A stretch of 64,000 nt of DNA from Pseudosulfitobacter sp. DSM 107133 (GCF_022788695.1 NZ_CP085154.1:2666001-2730000); one strand, 5' to 3'; shown: positions 1-8,828, numbered from the stretch's first letter. Notes: generated by a model from the letters alone, not told the origin. Numbers and translations: made by a program.

Positions 1-38
1 ATAAAAAAACGGGCGGGGGTTTACGCCCCCGCCCGCCA
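1..38 (-). terminator. Rho-independent terminator of the SIMPL gene
   Basis: Ten-base arms at 10-19 and 26-35 (CGGGCGGGGG / CCCCCGCCCG) form a perfect GC stem with a six-base loop. Read on the minus strand the stem is followed by a run of seven T. It lies just beyond the stop codon of the minus-strand SIMPL-domain gene. Confidence 0.85.
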
Positions 39-57
39 TCATCACATTGCGTTGAAA

Positions 58-774
58 TTACTGCGCAATATCGAAAATCACCGACACTTGCGCGTCTACC
101 GTCACCTCGCCCGAGGCGACCGGTGCACCGCCGTCCATGCTGCGCGACATTTCCATCATCTTGGGGCGGCCACCGTTGTTATAGGCGGTGATGCGACGGA
201 CCGGGCCCAGCTCGACCCCCGCAGCGGCAGCCAGTTGCGCCGCCTGCTCCATCGCGTCCTGCACCGCACGCTCGCGCGCCTGCGCTTCCAGCGGCTCGGG
301 GGACTGCACGTCAAAGCGCAGGCCGGACATCTGGTTCGCCCCGTCTTGCAGCACAAGATCAATCAAACCGCCCAAGGCGTCCAGATCACGCACCCGCACG
401 TTCAGCATCGACGTGGCGACAAACTCGACCGGCTTGTCCGCAGCCTCGCCGTTGTTCATGTCGCGCGGTTGCATGTTCTGGTCGGCATAAACCGTCAGCT
501 GGCTGGTCTGCACATCAGAGGATTCGATGCCCTGCTCGGTCAACCGCTGCAGGATGGCGTCCATGTTTTCGTTCACGGCCTTCACCGCATCCTGTGCCTG
601 CGGTGCGCGGTGCATCACGCCCAAAGAGATCACGGCCATATCGGGAGCCACGGCAACTTCGCCCTGCCCTTGTACCTCGATCTGTGGGGGCATCATATTG
701 CCCGCGTCCTGCGCCAGTGCGCCACCTGTCATTGCCGCCAGTGCCAGCGCGCTGGCCATCATCATATTGCGCAT
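58..774 (-). CDS. SIMPL domain-containing (DUF541) periplasmic protein
   Basis: A 238-residue protein with a clear Sec signal peptide: short N-terminus, hydrophobic core, and an ALA-Q cleavage site near residue 21. The mature part matches the SIMPL/DUF541 family: an IEVQGQGEVAVAPDMA start, a central stretch with Q-S-x-L-x-V-Y, and a C-terminal RRITAYNN segment ending in VTVDAQVSVIFDI. The family forms secreted or periplasmic proteins whose role is poorly defined; some members are linked to oxidative stress or signalling. A GAGGAA ribosome site lies upstream of the ATG. The gene is divergent from the large membrane protein at 961 and ends in its own terminator, so it is probably monocistronic. 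Family assignment is firm; function is not. Confidence 0.85.
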   Translation of the reverse strand: MRNMMMASALALAAMTGGALAQDAGNMMPPQIEVQGQGEVAVAPDMAVISLGVMHRAPQAQDAVKAVNENMDAILQRLTEQGIESSDVQTSQLTVYADQNMQPRDMNNGEAADKPVEFVATSMLNVRVRDLDALGGLIDLVLQDGANQMSGLRFDVQSPEPLEAQARERAVQDAMEQAAQLAAAAGVELGPVRRITAYNNGGRPKMMEMSRSMDGGAPVASGEVTVDAQVSVIFDIAQ

Positions 775-960
775 GTCTCGTGTTCCTCATTCGTTAACAA
801 CGGGGGCGTTGGATCGCCCTACAGCCCCAAGATGTGTGGTCCTCCGCGCATTGACCAGAGGCATCGGGTCTTTTCCTTTTCATGGGCCGCAGGCTGTTCT
901 ATTCTGCGTCAAACGTCCGGCAGTGTGTTCTGGTTCCGGTTTGAATGGTAAGGGCATGAT

Positions 961-3471
961 ATGAAGCCAAATTTTGCGCTAAGCCTGTCTTTTGACGGGA
1001 TCCGCCTGCTGCACCGTGCAGCGGGAGGCTGGCGCGTGGTCGGCGAAGTCTCGCTTGCCGCCGAAGACATGGCCGCCGAACTGGCCGCGTTGCGCAAGAC
1101 CGCCTCGGATCTTGAGCCGCGCGGCGTGCGCAGCAAGCTGGTCATTCCCAACGAGCAAATCCGCTATCTGACCGTCGACAGCGGTGATGTGGATGACGAC
1201 GGGCGCTGGGCCGCCGCCTTTAGCGCGCTTGAGGGTGCAACCCCCTATGCGGTGGACGAGCTGAGTGTCGACATCTGCGCAGACGGTGCGCAAACCCATG
1301 TGGCTGCCGTGGCCCGCGAAACGCTGGACGAGGCCGAGGCTTTTGCAATGTTGCACAGGTTTCAGCCGGTCAGCTTTGTGGCCGCCCCCGAGGACGCCGG
1401 ATTTTTGGGAGAGCCGTTTCTGGGCGTGACCAGTCATGCTGCCGACCTGCTGGAACCCGGCGACAGCGTCACACCCGACGGCATAGCCGTGGTGGTGATC
1501 GGTGACATCAAGACACCGGACGGGCCCGTTGTCACCGAGGTCCCTGCCGAGGCCGATGTGACTCCCACCGTTGCCGAAACCGAGGCCGCAGCGCAGGATC
1601 CCACCGGGAACGCACCGGCCGGGACTGTCAAAACGCCCGCGCCCGATGAAACCCCGGAGCCGGAACCGACGGAAGAGGTCCAAGCGTTTGAAAAGGCGAA
1701 CATAACCGATCCCGCTCTGCCCGAAACATCCCAACCTGAACAGGCCGAGACTTCCCAATCGGATCGTCCCGAGACAACCAAATCTGATCGTCCCGATCAA
1801 GCCGCGACACCAGACGTTGCGGCCCCCGCAACCTTTGGCTTTGCCAGCCGCCGTACCGCGCCCGCCGCAGCCCCCGTGCTGGGTGGTGCCAACCGCGCAG
1901 ACACGCCGCCGCCAACTGTCGCTGCCAAAACGCCGTTGGTCGCCCCCCGAAGCTCCGCGCCGTCCACACAAGAGACCGACGCCACCGCCCCAGTCGCCCC
2001 CGAAGCCAAAGGCGCGGTAGCGGCCCGCGTGCCGGACGAAATCGCGGCGACCACCACCAAGGCCGGCATCACCGGCTTTATGAGCCGTCGCCGCAAACCC
2101 AAGCGCAGCAATCCCGCAACAACGCCCGGCGTGGCCCCCCAAACCGCGCACCCCATCACCGATCCGCCTGCGGATGAAGAACAGCGCATGACGGTCTTTG
2201 GCGCGCGCAGCAAAACCCCTGCAAGGGCGGGTGGCAAGCCGCGCTATCTGGGGCTGGTCCTGACCGCTGCCTTGCTGGTGTTTCTGGCCGGCGTGGCGGC
2301 GTGGGCGTCGATCTTTGTCGACGAGGGGCTGGCCCGGTTTTTTGGCCGCAGCGAGGACCCCGTGGTCGTCGAGGCCCCGCCCGAGGCCGTGCCCGAGGTT
2401 GTACCCGAAGCCGACCCCGAACAGATCGAAGACAATGTCGAGGTGGCCAGCCTGGACCCCGCGCTGAGCGACGAAGACGCCGCCGTGCTGGACGCCATGC
2501 GCGACCGCCAACCCGAGACGGTTGCCGAAGAAGACCCCGAACGCGAACGTCAGGCCGCCGAGGCGCGCTATGCGGTCACCGGCATCTGGCCGCTGGCCCC
2601 CGATGTGCCCGAACCCGCCCAGATCGTTCCGCTGGAAGAACTCTATGTTGCCTCGATCGACCCGGTCAGCCCCGCGCGCGACGCTGTGGCACTGCCCGAT
2701 CCTGCCGCGCTTGATACCGATATGGCTTTGGTCGCCCTGCCCTCCCCCGCCGCTGCGGGCACCAGCTTTGCGCTGGACGGCGAAGGCCGCGTGATCCCCA
2801 CCGAAGACGGAGCCGTGACCCCGAACGGCGTGACCCTGTACAAGGGCCGCCCTGCGGTCGTGCCGCCGACCACGCCCACGCGCTTTGCCGAAGCGCCCGA
2901 AGTCAATCCCGCGCTTGAGCGCCTGGCCCGCATCCGCCCGCGCCCGCGCCCGGGCGATCTGATCGAAAACACCGAACGTGCCAATCTGGGCGGCCTGACC
3001 CGCAACGAGCTGGGCGAGGTCCGCCCGAAACTGCGCCCCGCGGTCACCAAGATCGAAGAGGAAAAAGACGAGGTGCCGACGGCGCAAGCCGCCACCGTGT
3101 CGTTCCGCCCCACGGTGCGCCCGCGCAATTTCGACCGCATCGTCAGCACCGCCCGCACCGCCGATCCCGCGCCGACCCAGACCGCCGCCAGCGCCCCCGT
3201 GGCCCCTGTTACCGTGGCGCCCAGAATCCCGTCAAAAACCAGCGTCGCGCGCGAGGCGACGGTGAAAAACGCCATCAACCTGCGCAAGGTCAACCTGATC
3301 GGCGTCTACGGCAAGCCGTCATCGCGCCGCGCCTTGGTGCGCCTGTCGAACGGGCGCTATCAAAAGGTGCAGGTCGGTGACCGCATCGACGGCGGCCGCG
3401 TGTCCGCCATTGGCGACAGCGAATTGCGCTATCAAAAGGGCAGTCGCAGCATTGTGCTGAAGATGCCGTAG
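961..3471 (+). CDS. large Pro/Ala/Glu-rich single-pass membrane protein with PilP/GspC-like C-terminal domain
   Basis: An 836-residue protein I recognise only as a type found in Rhodobacterales. Residues 1-165 look folded and have an actin/PilM-like flavour (SLSFDGIRLLHR, then KLVIPNEQIRYLTV). Residues about 175-425 are low-complexity Pro/Ala/Glu/Thr-rich. One strong membrane helix lies at about 429-453. After it comes an acidic, proline-rich linker with repeated P-x-P-R-P motifs, and the last 66 residues form a compact basic domain (VNLIGVYGKPSSRRALVRLS ... VQVGDRIDGGRVSAIGDSEL) resembling the homology region of PilP/GspC pilotin-type proteins. This suggests an envelope-spanning linker that may touch peptidoglycan or an outer-membrane partner. 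Similar proteins are sometimes mislabelled translation initiation factor 2. The ATG at 961 fits the N-terminal domain. Confidence 0.75.
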   Translation: MKPNFALSLSFDGIRLLHRAAGGWRVVGEVSLAAEDMAAELAALRKTASDLEPRGVRSKLVIPNEQIRYLTVDSGDVDDDGRWAAAFSALEGATPYAVDELSVDICADGAQTHVAAVARETLDEAEAFAMLHRFQPVSFVAAPEDAGFLGEPFLGVTSHAADLLEPGDSVTPDGIAVVVIGDIKTPDGPVVTEVPAEADVTPTVAETEAAAQDPTGNAPAGTVKTPAPDETPEPEPTEEVQAFEKANITDPALPETSQPEQAETSQSDRPETTKSDRPDQAATPDVAAPATFGFASRRTAPAAAPVLGGANRADTPPPTVAAKTPLVAPRSSAPSTQETDATAPVAPEAKGAVAARVPDEIAATTTKAGITGFMSRRRKPKRSNPATTPGVAPQTAHPITDPPADEEQRMTVFGARSKTPARAGGKPRYLGLVLTAALLVFLAGVAAWASIFVDEGLARFFGRSEDPVVVEAPPEAVPEVVPEADPEQIEDNVEVASLDPALSDEDAAVLDAMRDRQPETVAEEDPERERQAAEARYAVTGIWPLAPDVPEPAQIVPLEELYVASIDPVSPARDAVALPDPAALDTDMALVALPSPAAAGTSFALDGEGRVIPTEDGAVTPNGVTLYKGRPAVVPPTTPTRFAEAPEVNPALERLARIRPRPRPGDLIENTERANLGGLTRNELGEVRPKLRPAVTKIEEEKDEVPTAQAATVSFRPTVRPRNFDRIVSTARTADPAPTQTAASAPVAPVTVAPRIPSKTSVAREATVKNAINLRKVNLIGVYGKPSSRRALVRLSNGRYQKVQVGDRIDGGRVSAIGDSELRYQKGSRSIVLKMP

Positions 3472-3637
3472 GAGTGCCATTTACCCCCTTGTTAACAGGC
3501 CGCATTATTGGCCGAAACGTCCGGCATGTCTGCCCCGGAACCGACCTTGGGCGCGGTATGGGTCATGGTCCGCAGGGCGGGGTCTTGCTGCCTGTCGCAA
3601 CGGCCAAAGCCATCTGACGCCTGCCACAAGTCAAACG

Positions 3638-3667
3638 CAAAAAAAGGCGGCCCCGCAGGACCGCCCT
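3638..3667 (-). terminator. terminator of hppD
   Basis: A GC-rich inverted repeat (GGCGG at 3646-3650, CCGCC at 3661-3665, with partly paired inner bases) is followed on the minus strand by seven T (complement of 3639-3645). It lies about 20 bases past the hppD stop codon. Confidence 0.75.
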
Positions 3668-3689
3668 TTCTCCTCCCCGAACCAAATCC

Positions 3690-4793
3690 TCAGTTCGCCT
3701 CGGCCCCATCCAGCTCGCCATTGGCGATCTGCTCGGCCTCGATGCTTTCGAACAGCGCCTTGAAGTTGCCCTCGCCAAAGCCGTCATCCCCCTTGCGCTG
3801 GATGAACTCGAAAAAGATCGGCCCGATCACGGTTTTCGAGAAGATCTGCAACAGGATGCGGGTTTCGCCTCCGTCTACGACACCTTCGCCGTCGATCAGG
3901 ATGCCGTGTTTCTTCATGCGTTCAATCGGCTCGTCATGGTCGACCACACGGGTTTTGGACAGGTCGTAATAGGTGTCGGGCGGGCCGGGCATGAACTTTA
4001 CGCCCTTCTCGGCAATCGCGTCGGTGCTGTCATAGATGTCGTCCGACCCGACGGCGATGTGCTGGATGCCCTCGCCCTTGTACTTCTTCAGATAGGCCAC
4101 GATCTGCCCCGTCTCGCCCCGGTCTTCGTTGATCGGAATGCGGATGCGCCCACAGGGCGATGTCAGCGCGCGGCTCAGCAGGCCGGTGAACTTGCCCTCG
4201 ATGTCAAAGAACCGGATTTCGCGGAAGTTGAACAGGTTGCCGTAGAAGTTGAACCACGTGTCCATATTGCCCTTGTGGACGTTGTGGGTCAGGTGATCGA
4301 GGTAAAAGAACCCGACGCCGCGCGGTTTGGACTGCTCCAGCCATTCGAATTCCGCGTTATAGGGCGAGGTTTCGTAATACTGGTCGACGAAATAGATCAG
4401 CGAATCGCCGATGCCGTAGATCGCAGGCACGTCCATGACCTTGCCGCCGCCCTCATAGGGTTTCGCGCCCTTGGACACCGCATGATCAAACGCCTTTTGC
4501 GCATCCACCACGCGCCAGCCCATCGACGGCGCGCAGGGGCCGTGCTCGGCGACGAACTTCGCCGCATAGCTGTCGGCGTCAGCGTTCAGCACATAGGTGA
4601 TATCGCCCTGCTGCCACAACTCGACATCCTGCGTCTTGTGTTTGGCCACCTTCACATAGCCCATGCGCGCGAACAGATCGCGCAGCTCTTGCGGCTCGGG
4701 GCTGGCAAACTCGACAAATTCGAACCCGTCGGTGCCGGCGGGGTTCTCTGCGGTGATCTTGGATTTCGGTGCGTCATGCGGGAACGGACCCAT
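3690..4793 (-). CDS. hppD: 4-hydroxyphenylpyruvate dioxygenase
   Basis: A 367-residue Fe(II) dioxygenase that converts 4-hydroxyphenylpyruvate to homogentisate in tyrosine catabolism. The sequence has two vicinal-oxygen-chelate halves. The expected iron ligands are visible: His167 in FYLDHLTHNV, His245 in GEGIQHIAV and Glu329 in GPIFFEFIQRKGD. The C-terminal GFGEGNFKALFESIE signature is complete and length is normal for the bacterial enzyme. The chosen start (MGPFPHD) has AGGAAGG eight bases upstream; the longer in-frame extension upstream is unlike the family. It is divergent from an Lrp/AsnC regulator, which probably controls it. No homogentisate 1,2-dioxygenase or fumarylacetoacetase gene is in the window. 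Confidence 0.96.
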   Translation of the reverse strand: MGPFPHDAPKSKITAENPAGTDGFEFVEFASPEPQELRDLFARMGYVKVAKHKTQDVELWQQGDITYVLNADADSYAAKFVAEHGPCAPSMGWRVVDAQKAFDHAVSKGAKPYEGGGKVMDVPAIYGIGDSLIYFVDQYYETSPYNAEFEWLEQSKPRGVGFFYLDHLTHNVHKGNMDTWFNFYGNLFNFREIRFFDIEGKFTGLLSRALTSPCGRIRIPINEDRGETGQIVAYLKKYKGEGIQHIAVGSDDIYDSTDAIAEKGVKFMPGPPDTYYDLSKTRVVDHDEPIERMKKHGILIDGEGVVDGGETRILLQIFSKTVIGPIFFEFIQRKGDDGFGEGNFKALFESIEAEQIANGELDGAEAN

Positions 4794-4901
4794 GGGACAG
4801 CCTTCCTGAATATGTGGTGAACAACTCTTGGGATTGAGAATAGGCCGTTGCCCTTGCGTTTTCTGCGCATAATCGGTCATGGCACTGGTCAAATTCGCGC
4901 G

Positions 4902-4922
4902 TTTCACGCATCTTTGGTGAAA
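4902..4922. promoter_or_regulatory. candidate Lrp/AsnC operator
   Basis: A perfect inverted repeat TTTCAC-N9-GTGAAA lies in the 150-base gap between hppD and the divergent Lrp-type regulator, 22 bases before the regulator start codon. The 15-base centre-to-centre spacing and the position suit an Lrp-family dimer site that could control both genes. Assignment is by position and symmetry only. Confidence 0.45.
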
Positions 4923-4943
4923 TGGATACGGAAAACACGCACC

Positions 4944-5399
4944 ATGCTGGATGATCTCGACACGCGCCTTCTGGAAGCCCTGCAAAAGAATGCCCAAGCC
5001 ACCGCACAGGAACTGGCCGACACGCTGCACCTGTCCCCCAGCCAGATCGGCCGCCGCCGCCAGCGGCTCGAGGCGGCAGGCTATATCGAAGGGTACACCG
5101 CGCGGCTGAACCCCGCCAAGCTGGGGCTGAACGTGCAGGGGTTCGTGCAGGTGCATCTGGGCACCCACGGGCCGGACCATTCCGCGGCCTTTGCCCGCCT
5201 AGTGCGCAGTCGCCCCGAGATCACCAGCGCGTGGACCATGACGGGCGACGCCGACTACCTGCTGCGCGTGTTCTGCGCCGACCTGCCCGCGCTGAACGCG
5301 CTGATCCACGAGGTGCTGCTGCCGCATCCGGCGGTGGCGCGGGTCCACAGCCAGATCGTGATGGATCAACTGAAACGCGACGGCCCCCTGCCGACCTAG
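4944..5399 (+). CDS. Lrp/AsnC family transcriptional regulator
   Basis: A 151-residue protein. Residues 1-60 are the AsnC-type helix-turn-helix (LDDLDTRLLEALQKNAQATA, then LADTLHLSPSQIGRRRQRLE). Residues 65-145 are the RAM/ligand domain, with the family's G-D-A-D-Y-L-L motif near residue 98 and a closing V-H-S-Q-I-V-M-D. The ATG at 4944 gives the standard N-terminus; an upstream in-frame ATG would add an atypical tail. It is divergent from hppD, so it is the natural candidate to control tyrosine or phenylalanine breakdown, responding to an aromatic amino acid or its keto acid. The ligand is not visible in the sequence. Confidence 0.92.
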   Translation: MLDDLDTRLLEALQKNAQATAQELADTLHLSPSQIGRRRQRLEAAGYIEGYTARLNPAKLGLNVQGFVQVHLGTHGPDHSAAFARLVRSRPEITSAWTMTGDADYLLRVFCADLPALNALIHEVLLPHPAVARVHSQIVMDQLKRDGPLPT

Positions 5400-5758
5400 A
5401 CCAACGTCGGAGCCGGAGCGGCCATTCAAAATGCCGACGCTGGTCAGCGTATGGCGGACGGAGCGGACGTCCACCAAAGCCCGGAAACAAGGCACGCAGT
5501 GCCGCCGGCAGCGCCCGACCGCCCCATGGGCGGGCGCTGCCTCACCGGCTAGCACCTCTTCACCCACACGCCAAAGATTAGAAATAAAGTGGCTCCCACA
5601 AACGTTCAGATGCCCACCCGCGGTCGGGCGCTGCCCTCAGTGGCAAGGTCACTCTGGCCTCAAAGCGGACTTTTGCCGCTCCCGCAAACATGATCGGTGC
5701 CGAACCTGACAGCCAACGGCAGCTATGCGGGACTTTGCTGCCGTTGGATGCTGCTCCA
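5400..5758. other. intergenic region with inverted repeats, no gene seen
   Basis: 359 bases between the Lrp gene and the prephenate dehydrogenase-like gene. No reading frame with protein-like composition and a ribosome site was found. It holds the inverted repeats listed separately and may be remnant DNA. Confidence 0.5.
5507..5635. repeat. inverted repeat pair GGCAGCGCCCGACCGC
   Basis: The 16-mer at 5507-5522 recurs as its exact reverse complement at 5620-5635. The left copy also makes a local hairpin, since 5507-5517 pairs with 5531-5541 (11 perfect pairs). The unit therefore occurs three times in 130 bases, once forward and twice inverted. It could be a decayed mobile or REP-like element, or a strong bidirectional terminator without a T tract. 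Confidence 0.7.
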
Positions 5759-6550
5759 TCAACGTCCGGTCTTGTTACGTGGCCGTGTCCCGAAGGTTGT
5801 GTCGAGTTCGACATTCAAACTGGCCGCCAAGCCAAAAAACCGTCGCCGCACGGTCTCGGCGTAGGGATTGGCCTTTTCAATCGCTTCGAAAACTTCCGGC
5901 GCATCATGCTGAACCATGGAAATCGCCTCGGATAGCAAATCAAAGCTCTTCGTTGTCATGCGTGTTGGCAGCGGCCCCATTCTCAGCAGCACTTTGGCGA
6001 TAAGATGTGTAAGCCCTTGAACAACTGCTGCTTCCCGGTCGTGATCTTCCGGTGTCGTCATGATGACTGTCAGACCCAGAACTTTGCGCAAGAACGCAGC
6101 CACCCTCGCATGTCGCCCTCCCTGAATGGGGCACACCGCAATTTTCAGACCCTCAATACCTGTCGCCGCACTTTGAGGACCGAACAGGGGGTGAGACGCC
6201 ACGATGTCCACATTGTCCGGTAGGACCCGCTGCATGATCTCCGAGGGGACAACTTTGACCGAGCCAACATCGACAATCAGTGCGCCCGGTTTGCAGGCAA
6301 CAGCGATCTCGCTGACAACCTGCTCGAATGAAGACACTGGTGCGGCAATGAGGATCACGTCAGCCTGCGAGACCGAGTGCAATGGTGCCAGACGCACGCC
6401 GAACTGCTTTGCGATCTCTGCAACGTTCGGTGACGGATCGTAGGCCGATATTTCGAAATGCTGGCCGAGGTGAAGGGATGCAAGTTGTCCGAATGCACCA
6501 AACCCCACGATGCCGAGCGACGTGTTTTCACTTCTGCTGTTTTTGTTCAT
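5759..6550 (-). CDS. prephenate dehydrogenase family protein (TyrA-like)
   Basis: A 263-residue NAD-binding protein. Residues 9-40 form the Rossmann start (GIVGFGAFGQLAS ... ISAYDPSPN). The middle has the TyrA-type APVSSFEQVV and a V-D-V-G-S-V-K segment, followed by ASHPLFGPQSA, which matches the substrate-binding HP-x-x-G-P-x motif. The C-terminal half is helical, as in prephenate or arogenate dehydrogenases that make tyrosine precursors. Start chosen at the ATG preceded by GGTCGAGAA; the longer form lacks a ribosome site. Third-position GC is visibly lower than in neighbouring genes, suggesting transfer. Its nearness to hppD hints at aromatic amino acid metabolism, but other NAD-dependent dehydrogenase roles are possible. 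Confidence 0.8.
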   Translation of the reverse strand: MNKNSRSENTSLGIVGFGAFGQLASLHLGQHFEISAYDPSPNVAEIAKQFGVRLAPLHSVSQADVILIAAPVSSFEQVVSEIAVACKPGALIVDVGSVKVVPSEIMQRVLPDNVDIVASHPLFGPQSAATGIEGLKIAVCPIQGGRHARVAAFLRKVLGLTVIMTTPEDHDREAAVVQGLTHLIAKVLLRMGPLPTRMTTKSFDLLSEAISMVQHDAPEVFEAIEKANPYAETVRRRFFGLAASLNVELDTTFGTRPRNKTGR

Positions 6551-6959
6551 TTCTCGACCTTTGAATTTGCCGCCCGGCACAAGGTCGATTTCGTTTTGAC
6601 CGCTGTCAGGGGCAGCGGAAAACCAATGATGATTTGCCCGCAGCTATGGAAGCTGGGGATAATAGTTTTGCGATGCGAAGAACGATTTCATCATGATGTC
6701 TGCGGTAAGGCACACAAGACAGCAGAGTCAACAATGTTTCTGCGTAGCGGTCATTGGTTATGGCGCCGCATTGCGTAGGGATGGCCTCAAACCCGACCTG
6801 CGCTGCAATCCCCACCAACCTGCGGTCTTCCACTTCGGCCCCGTTGATGACGTAAAGATCAAAACCATCTGACGTACACCAGAACCGCAGCCAATGCCGT
6901 TGTCCTTGGCCGCAATCCCCGCCACTATGGGCGCAACCCAGCATCAGGAGCCCGCGCCC
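6551..6959. other. 409-base region between TyrA-like gene and antiporter
   Basis: No complete gene. Less GC-rich than the flanks. It contains a minus-strand open stretch described separately as a possible remnant, and the ribosome site of the antiporter at 6946-6950. Confidence 0.5.
6606..6893 (-). pseudogene. possible 3' remnant of an unknown gene upstream of the TyrA-like gene
   Basis: On the minus strand an open frame of about 95 codons outside the antiporter gene ends at 6606, 56 bases before the TyrA-like start. The translation is protein-like (DLYVINGAEVEDRRLVGIAA, later RYAETLLTLLSCVPYRRH) and shares the lower GC of the TyrA-like gene. I cannot name the family. The frame runs on into antisense of the antiporter, so any original 5' part has been lost. 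It may equally be chance open frame. Confidence 0.3.
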
Positions 6960-8819
6960 ATGGAAGGCTTTCTTTACCAAGCCTCGATCTATCTGCTTGC
7001 CGCCGTCATCGCCGTGCCGATTGCCGCCCGACTGGGGCTGGGCTCGGTGCTGGGCTATCTGACGGCAGGCATATTGATCGGCCCCGTGCTGGGCCTTGTG
7101 GGATCGGAAACCGAAAGCCTGCAACACTTTGCCGAGTTTGGCGTGGTGATGATGCTGTTCCTGATCGGTCTGGAACTGGAACCGCGCGCGCTGTGGGACA
7201 TGCGGCACAAGCTGCTGGGGCTGGGCGGCTTGCAGGTCACCCTGTCCACGCTGGTGCTGATGGGCGTGGCGATGGCCTATGACCAGCCGTGGGGCGTCGC
7301 ACTGGCCATCGGCCTGACCCTGTCGCTGTCCTCCACCGCCATCGTGCTGCAAACCCTGTCGGAAAAGGGGCTGATGCAAACCAACGGCGGGCGCTCGGTG
7401 TTTTCGGTGCTGCTGACGCAGGATATCGCGGTGATCCCGATCCTGGCGTTTTTGCCGTTGATTGCCGTCACCCTGCCGATGAAGCTGTCCGAGAACGGCG
7501 CAATTGTGATGACCGCCGACGACCACCATACCATGAGCCTGGTCGAAGGCCTGCCCGCCTGGGGCGTCACATTGGTGACCATCGCCGCCATCGCAGCGGT
7601 GATCTTTGCGGGCATCTTCCTTACCCGTCCGGTGTTCCGCTTTATCCATTCGGCCCGCCTGCGTGAAATGTACACGGCGCTGGCCCTGCTGATCGTGGTG
7701 GGCATTTCGTTCCTGATGATGCTGGTGGGCCTGTCGCCCGCGCTGGGGGCCTTCCTTGCCGGTGTGGTTCTGGCCAGCTCGGAATTCCGTCACGAGCTGG
7801 AAACCGACCTTGAGCCGTTCAAGGGGCTGCTGCTGGGCCTGTTCTTCATCACCGTCGGCTCGGGCATCAACTTTCCGCTGCTGTTCGGAAACGCGCCCGC
7901 CATCCTGTCGATGGCGCTGCTGGTGATCCTGCTCAAGGGCGCGATCCTGATGGTGCTGGCCATTGTGTTCCGCATCAAGGGCCGCGACCGCTGGCTGTTT
8001 GCCCTGTCGCTGGCACAGGCGGGCGAATTCGGCTTTGTGCTGGTCAGCTTTTCCGTGGGCCAGGGCATCCTGCCCACCGGCATTGCGGAAATCCTGTTGC
8101 TGGTGATCGCGCTGTCGATGTTGATCACGCCGCTGCTGTTCATTCTGTACGAAGTCATCAGCCGCCGCATGTCCGATGGCAGCGTCCAGCACGAACCCGA
8201 CGAGATCGACGAGGAAGGCCCGGTAATCATCGCAGGCATCGGCCGTTTCGGACAGATCGTCAACCGTCTGGTGCGGGGCTCGGGCTTTGCCACGGTGGTG
8301 CTGGATCACGACATGGAAACCATCCAGCTGATGCGCCGCTTTGGCGTCAAAGGGTTTCTGGGGGATCCGACCCGCCCCGACATTCTGACCGCCGCCGGGA
8401 TCAAGAACGCCCGCGTGCTGGTTGTCGCGCTGGACGACCCCGAGGCCGCGATCAAGCTGACCACCTATGCCCGCAAAATCCGCCCCGACCTGCACATCGT
8501 CGCGCGCGCCTATGACCGCACACACACCTACCGACTGTATCAGGCGGGTGCCAATGACATCGTGCGTGAAATGTTCGACAGCTCGCTGCGCGCGGGCCGC
8601 TATGTGCTGGAAAACGTGGGGCTTTCGGAATACGAGGCCGCCGAAGCGGAACGCGTGTTCTACCACCACGACCGCGACACCGTGCGGCAACTGGCGGCGC
8701 TGTGGAAACCCGGCATGAAAATCGACCAGAACAAGGAATATGTCGAGCGCGCCAAGGAACTGCAACGCGACCTTGAAACCGCGCTGCTGTCCCGCGAGAC
8801 CGAACAGAAACGCGCCTGA
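6960..8819 (+). CDS. CPA2 monovalent cation:proton antiporter (KefB/KefC type)
   Basis: A 619-residue inner-membrane protein. Residues 1-400 hold about 12 membrane helices of the Na+/H+ exchanger fold, including FLIGLELEPRALWDMRHKLL and GAFLAGVVLASSEFRHELE, typical of Kef and related antiporters. Residues about 420-540 are a cytoplasmic TrkA-N (RCK) NAD-binding domain with VIIAGIGRFGQIVNRLVRGS and a DPTRPDIL segment, a gate that senses nucleotide or glutathione conjugates in Kef systems. The ATG at 6960 has AGGAG nine bases upstream; upstream in-frame starts lack one. No KefF/KefG partner gene is adjacent. Probable role: potassium or sodium efflux in pH or electrophile stress. Confidence 0.92.
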   Translation: MEGFLYQASIYLLAAVIAVPIAARLGLGSVLGYLTAGILIGPVLGLVGSETESLQHFAEFGVVMMLFLIGLELEPRALWDMRHKLLGLGGLQVTLSTLVLMGVAMAYDQPWGVALAIGLTLSLSSTAIVLQTLSEKGLMQTNGGRSVFSVLLTQDIAVIPILAFLPLIAVTLPMKLSENGAIVMTADDHHTMSLVEGLPAWGVTLVTIAAIAAVIFAGIFLTRPVFRFIHSARLREMYTALALLIVVGISFLMMLVGLSPALGAFLAGVVLASSEFRHELETDLEPFKGLLLGLFFITVGSGINFPLLFGNAPAILSMALLVILLKGAILMVLAIVFRIKGRDRWLFALSLAQAGEFGFVLVSFSVGQGILPTGIAEILLLVIALSMLITPLLFILYEVISRRMSDGSVQHEPDEIDEEGPVIIAGIGRFGQIVNRLVRGSGFATVVLDHDMETIQLMRRFGVKGFLGDPTRPDILTAAGIKNARVLVVALDDPEAAIKLTTYARKIRPDLHIVARAYDRTHTYRLYQAGANDIVREMFDSSLRAGRYVLENVGLSEYEAAEAERVFYHHDRDTVRQLAALWKPGMKIDQNKEYVERAKELQRDLETALLSRETEQKRA

Positions 8820-8828
8820 CCTCCCGTT

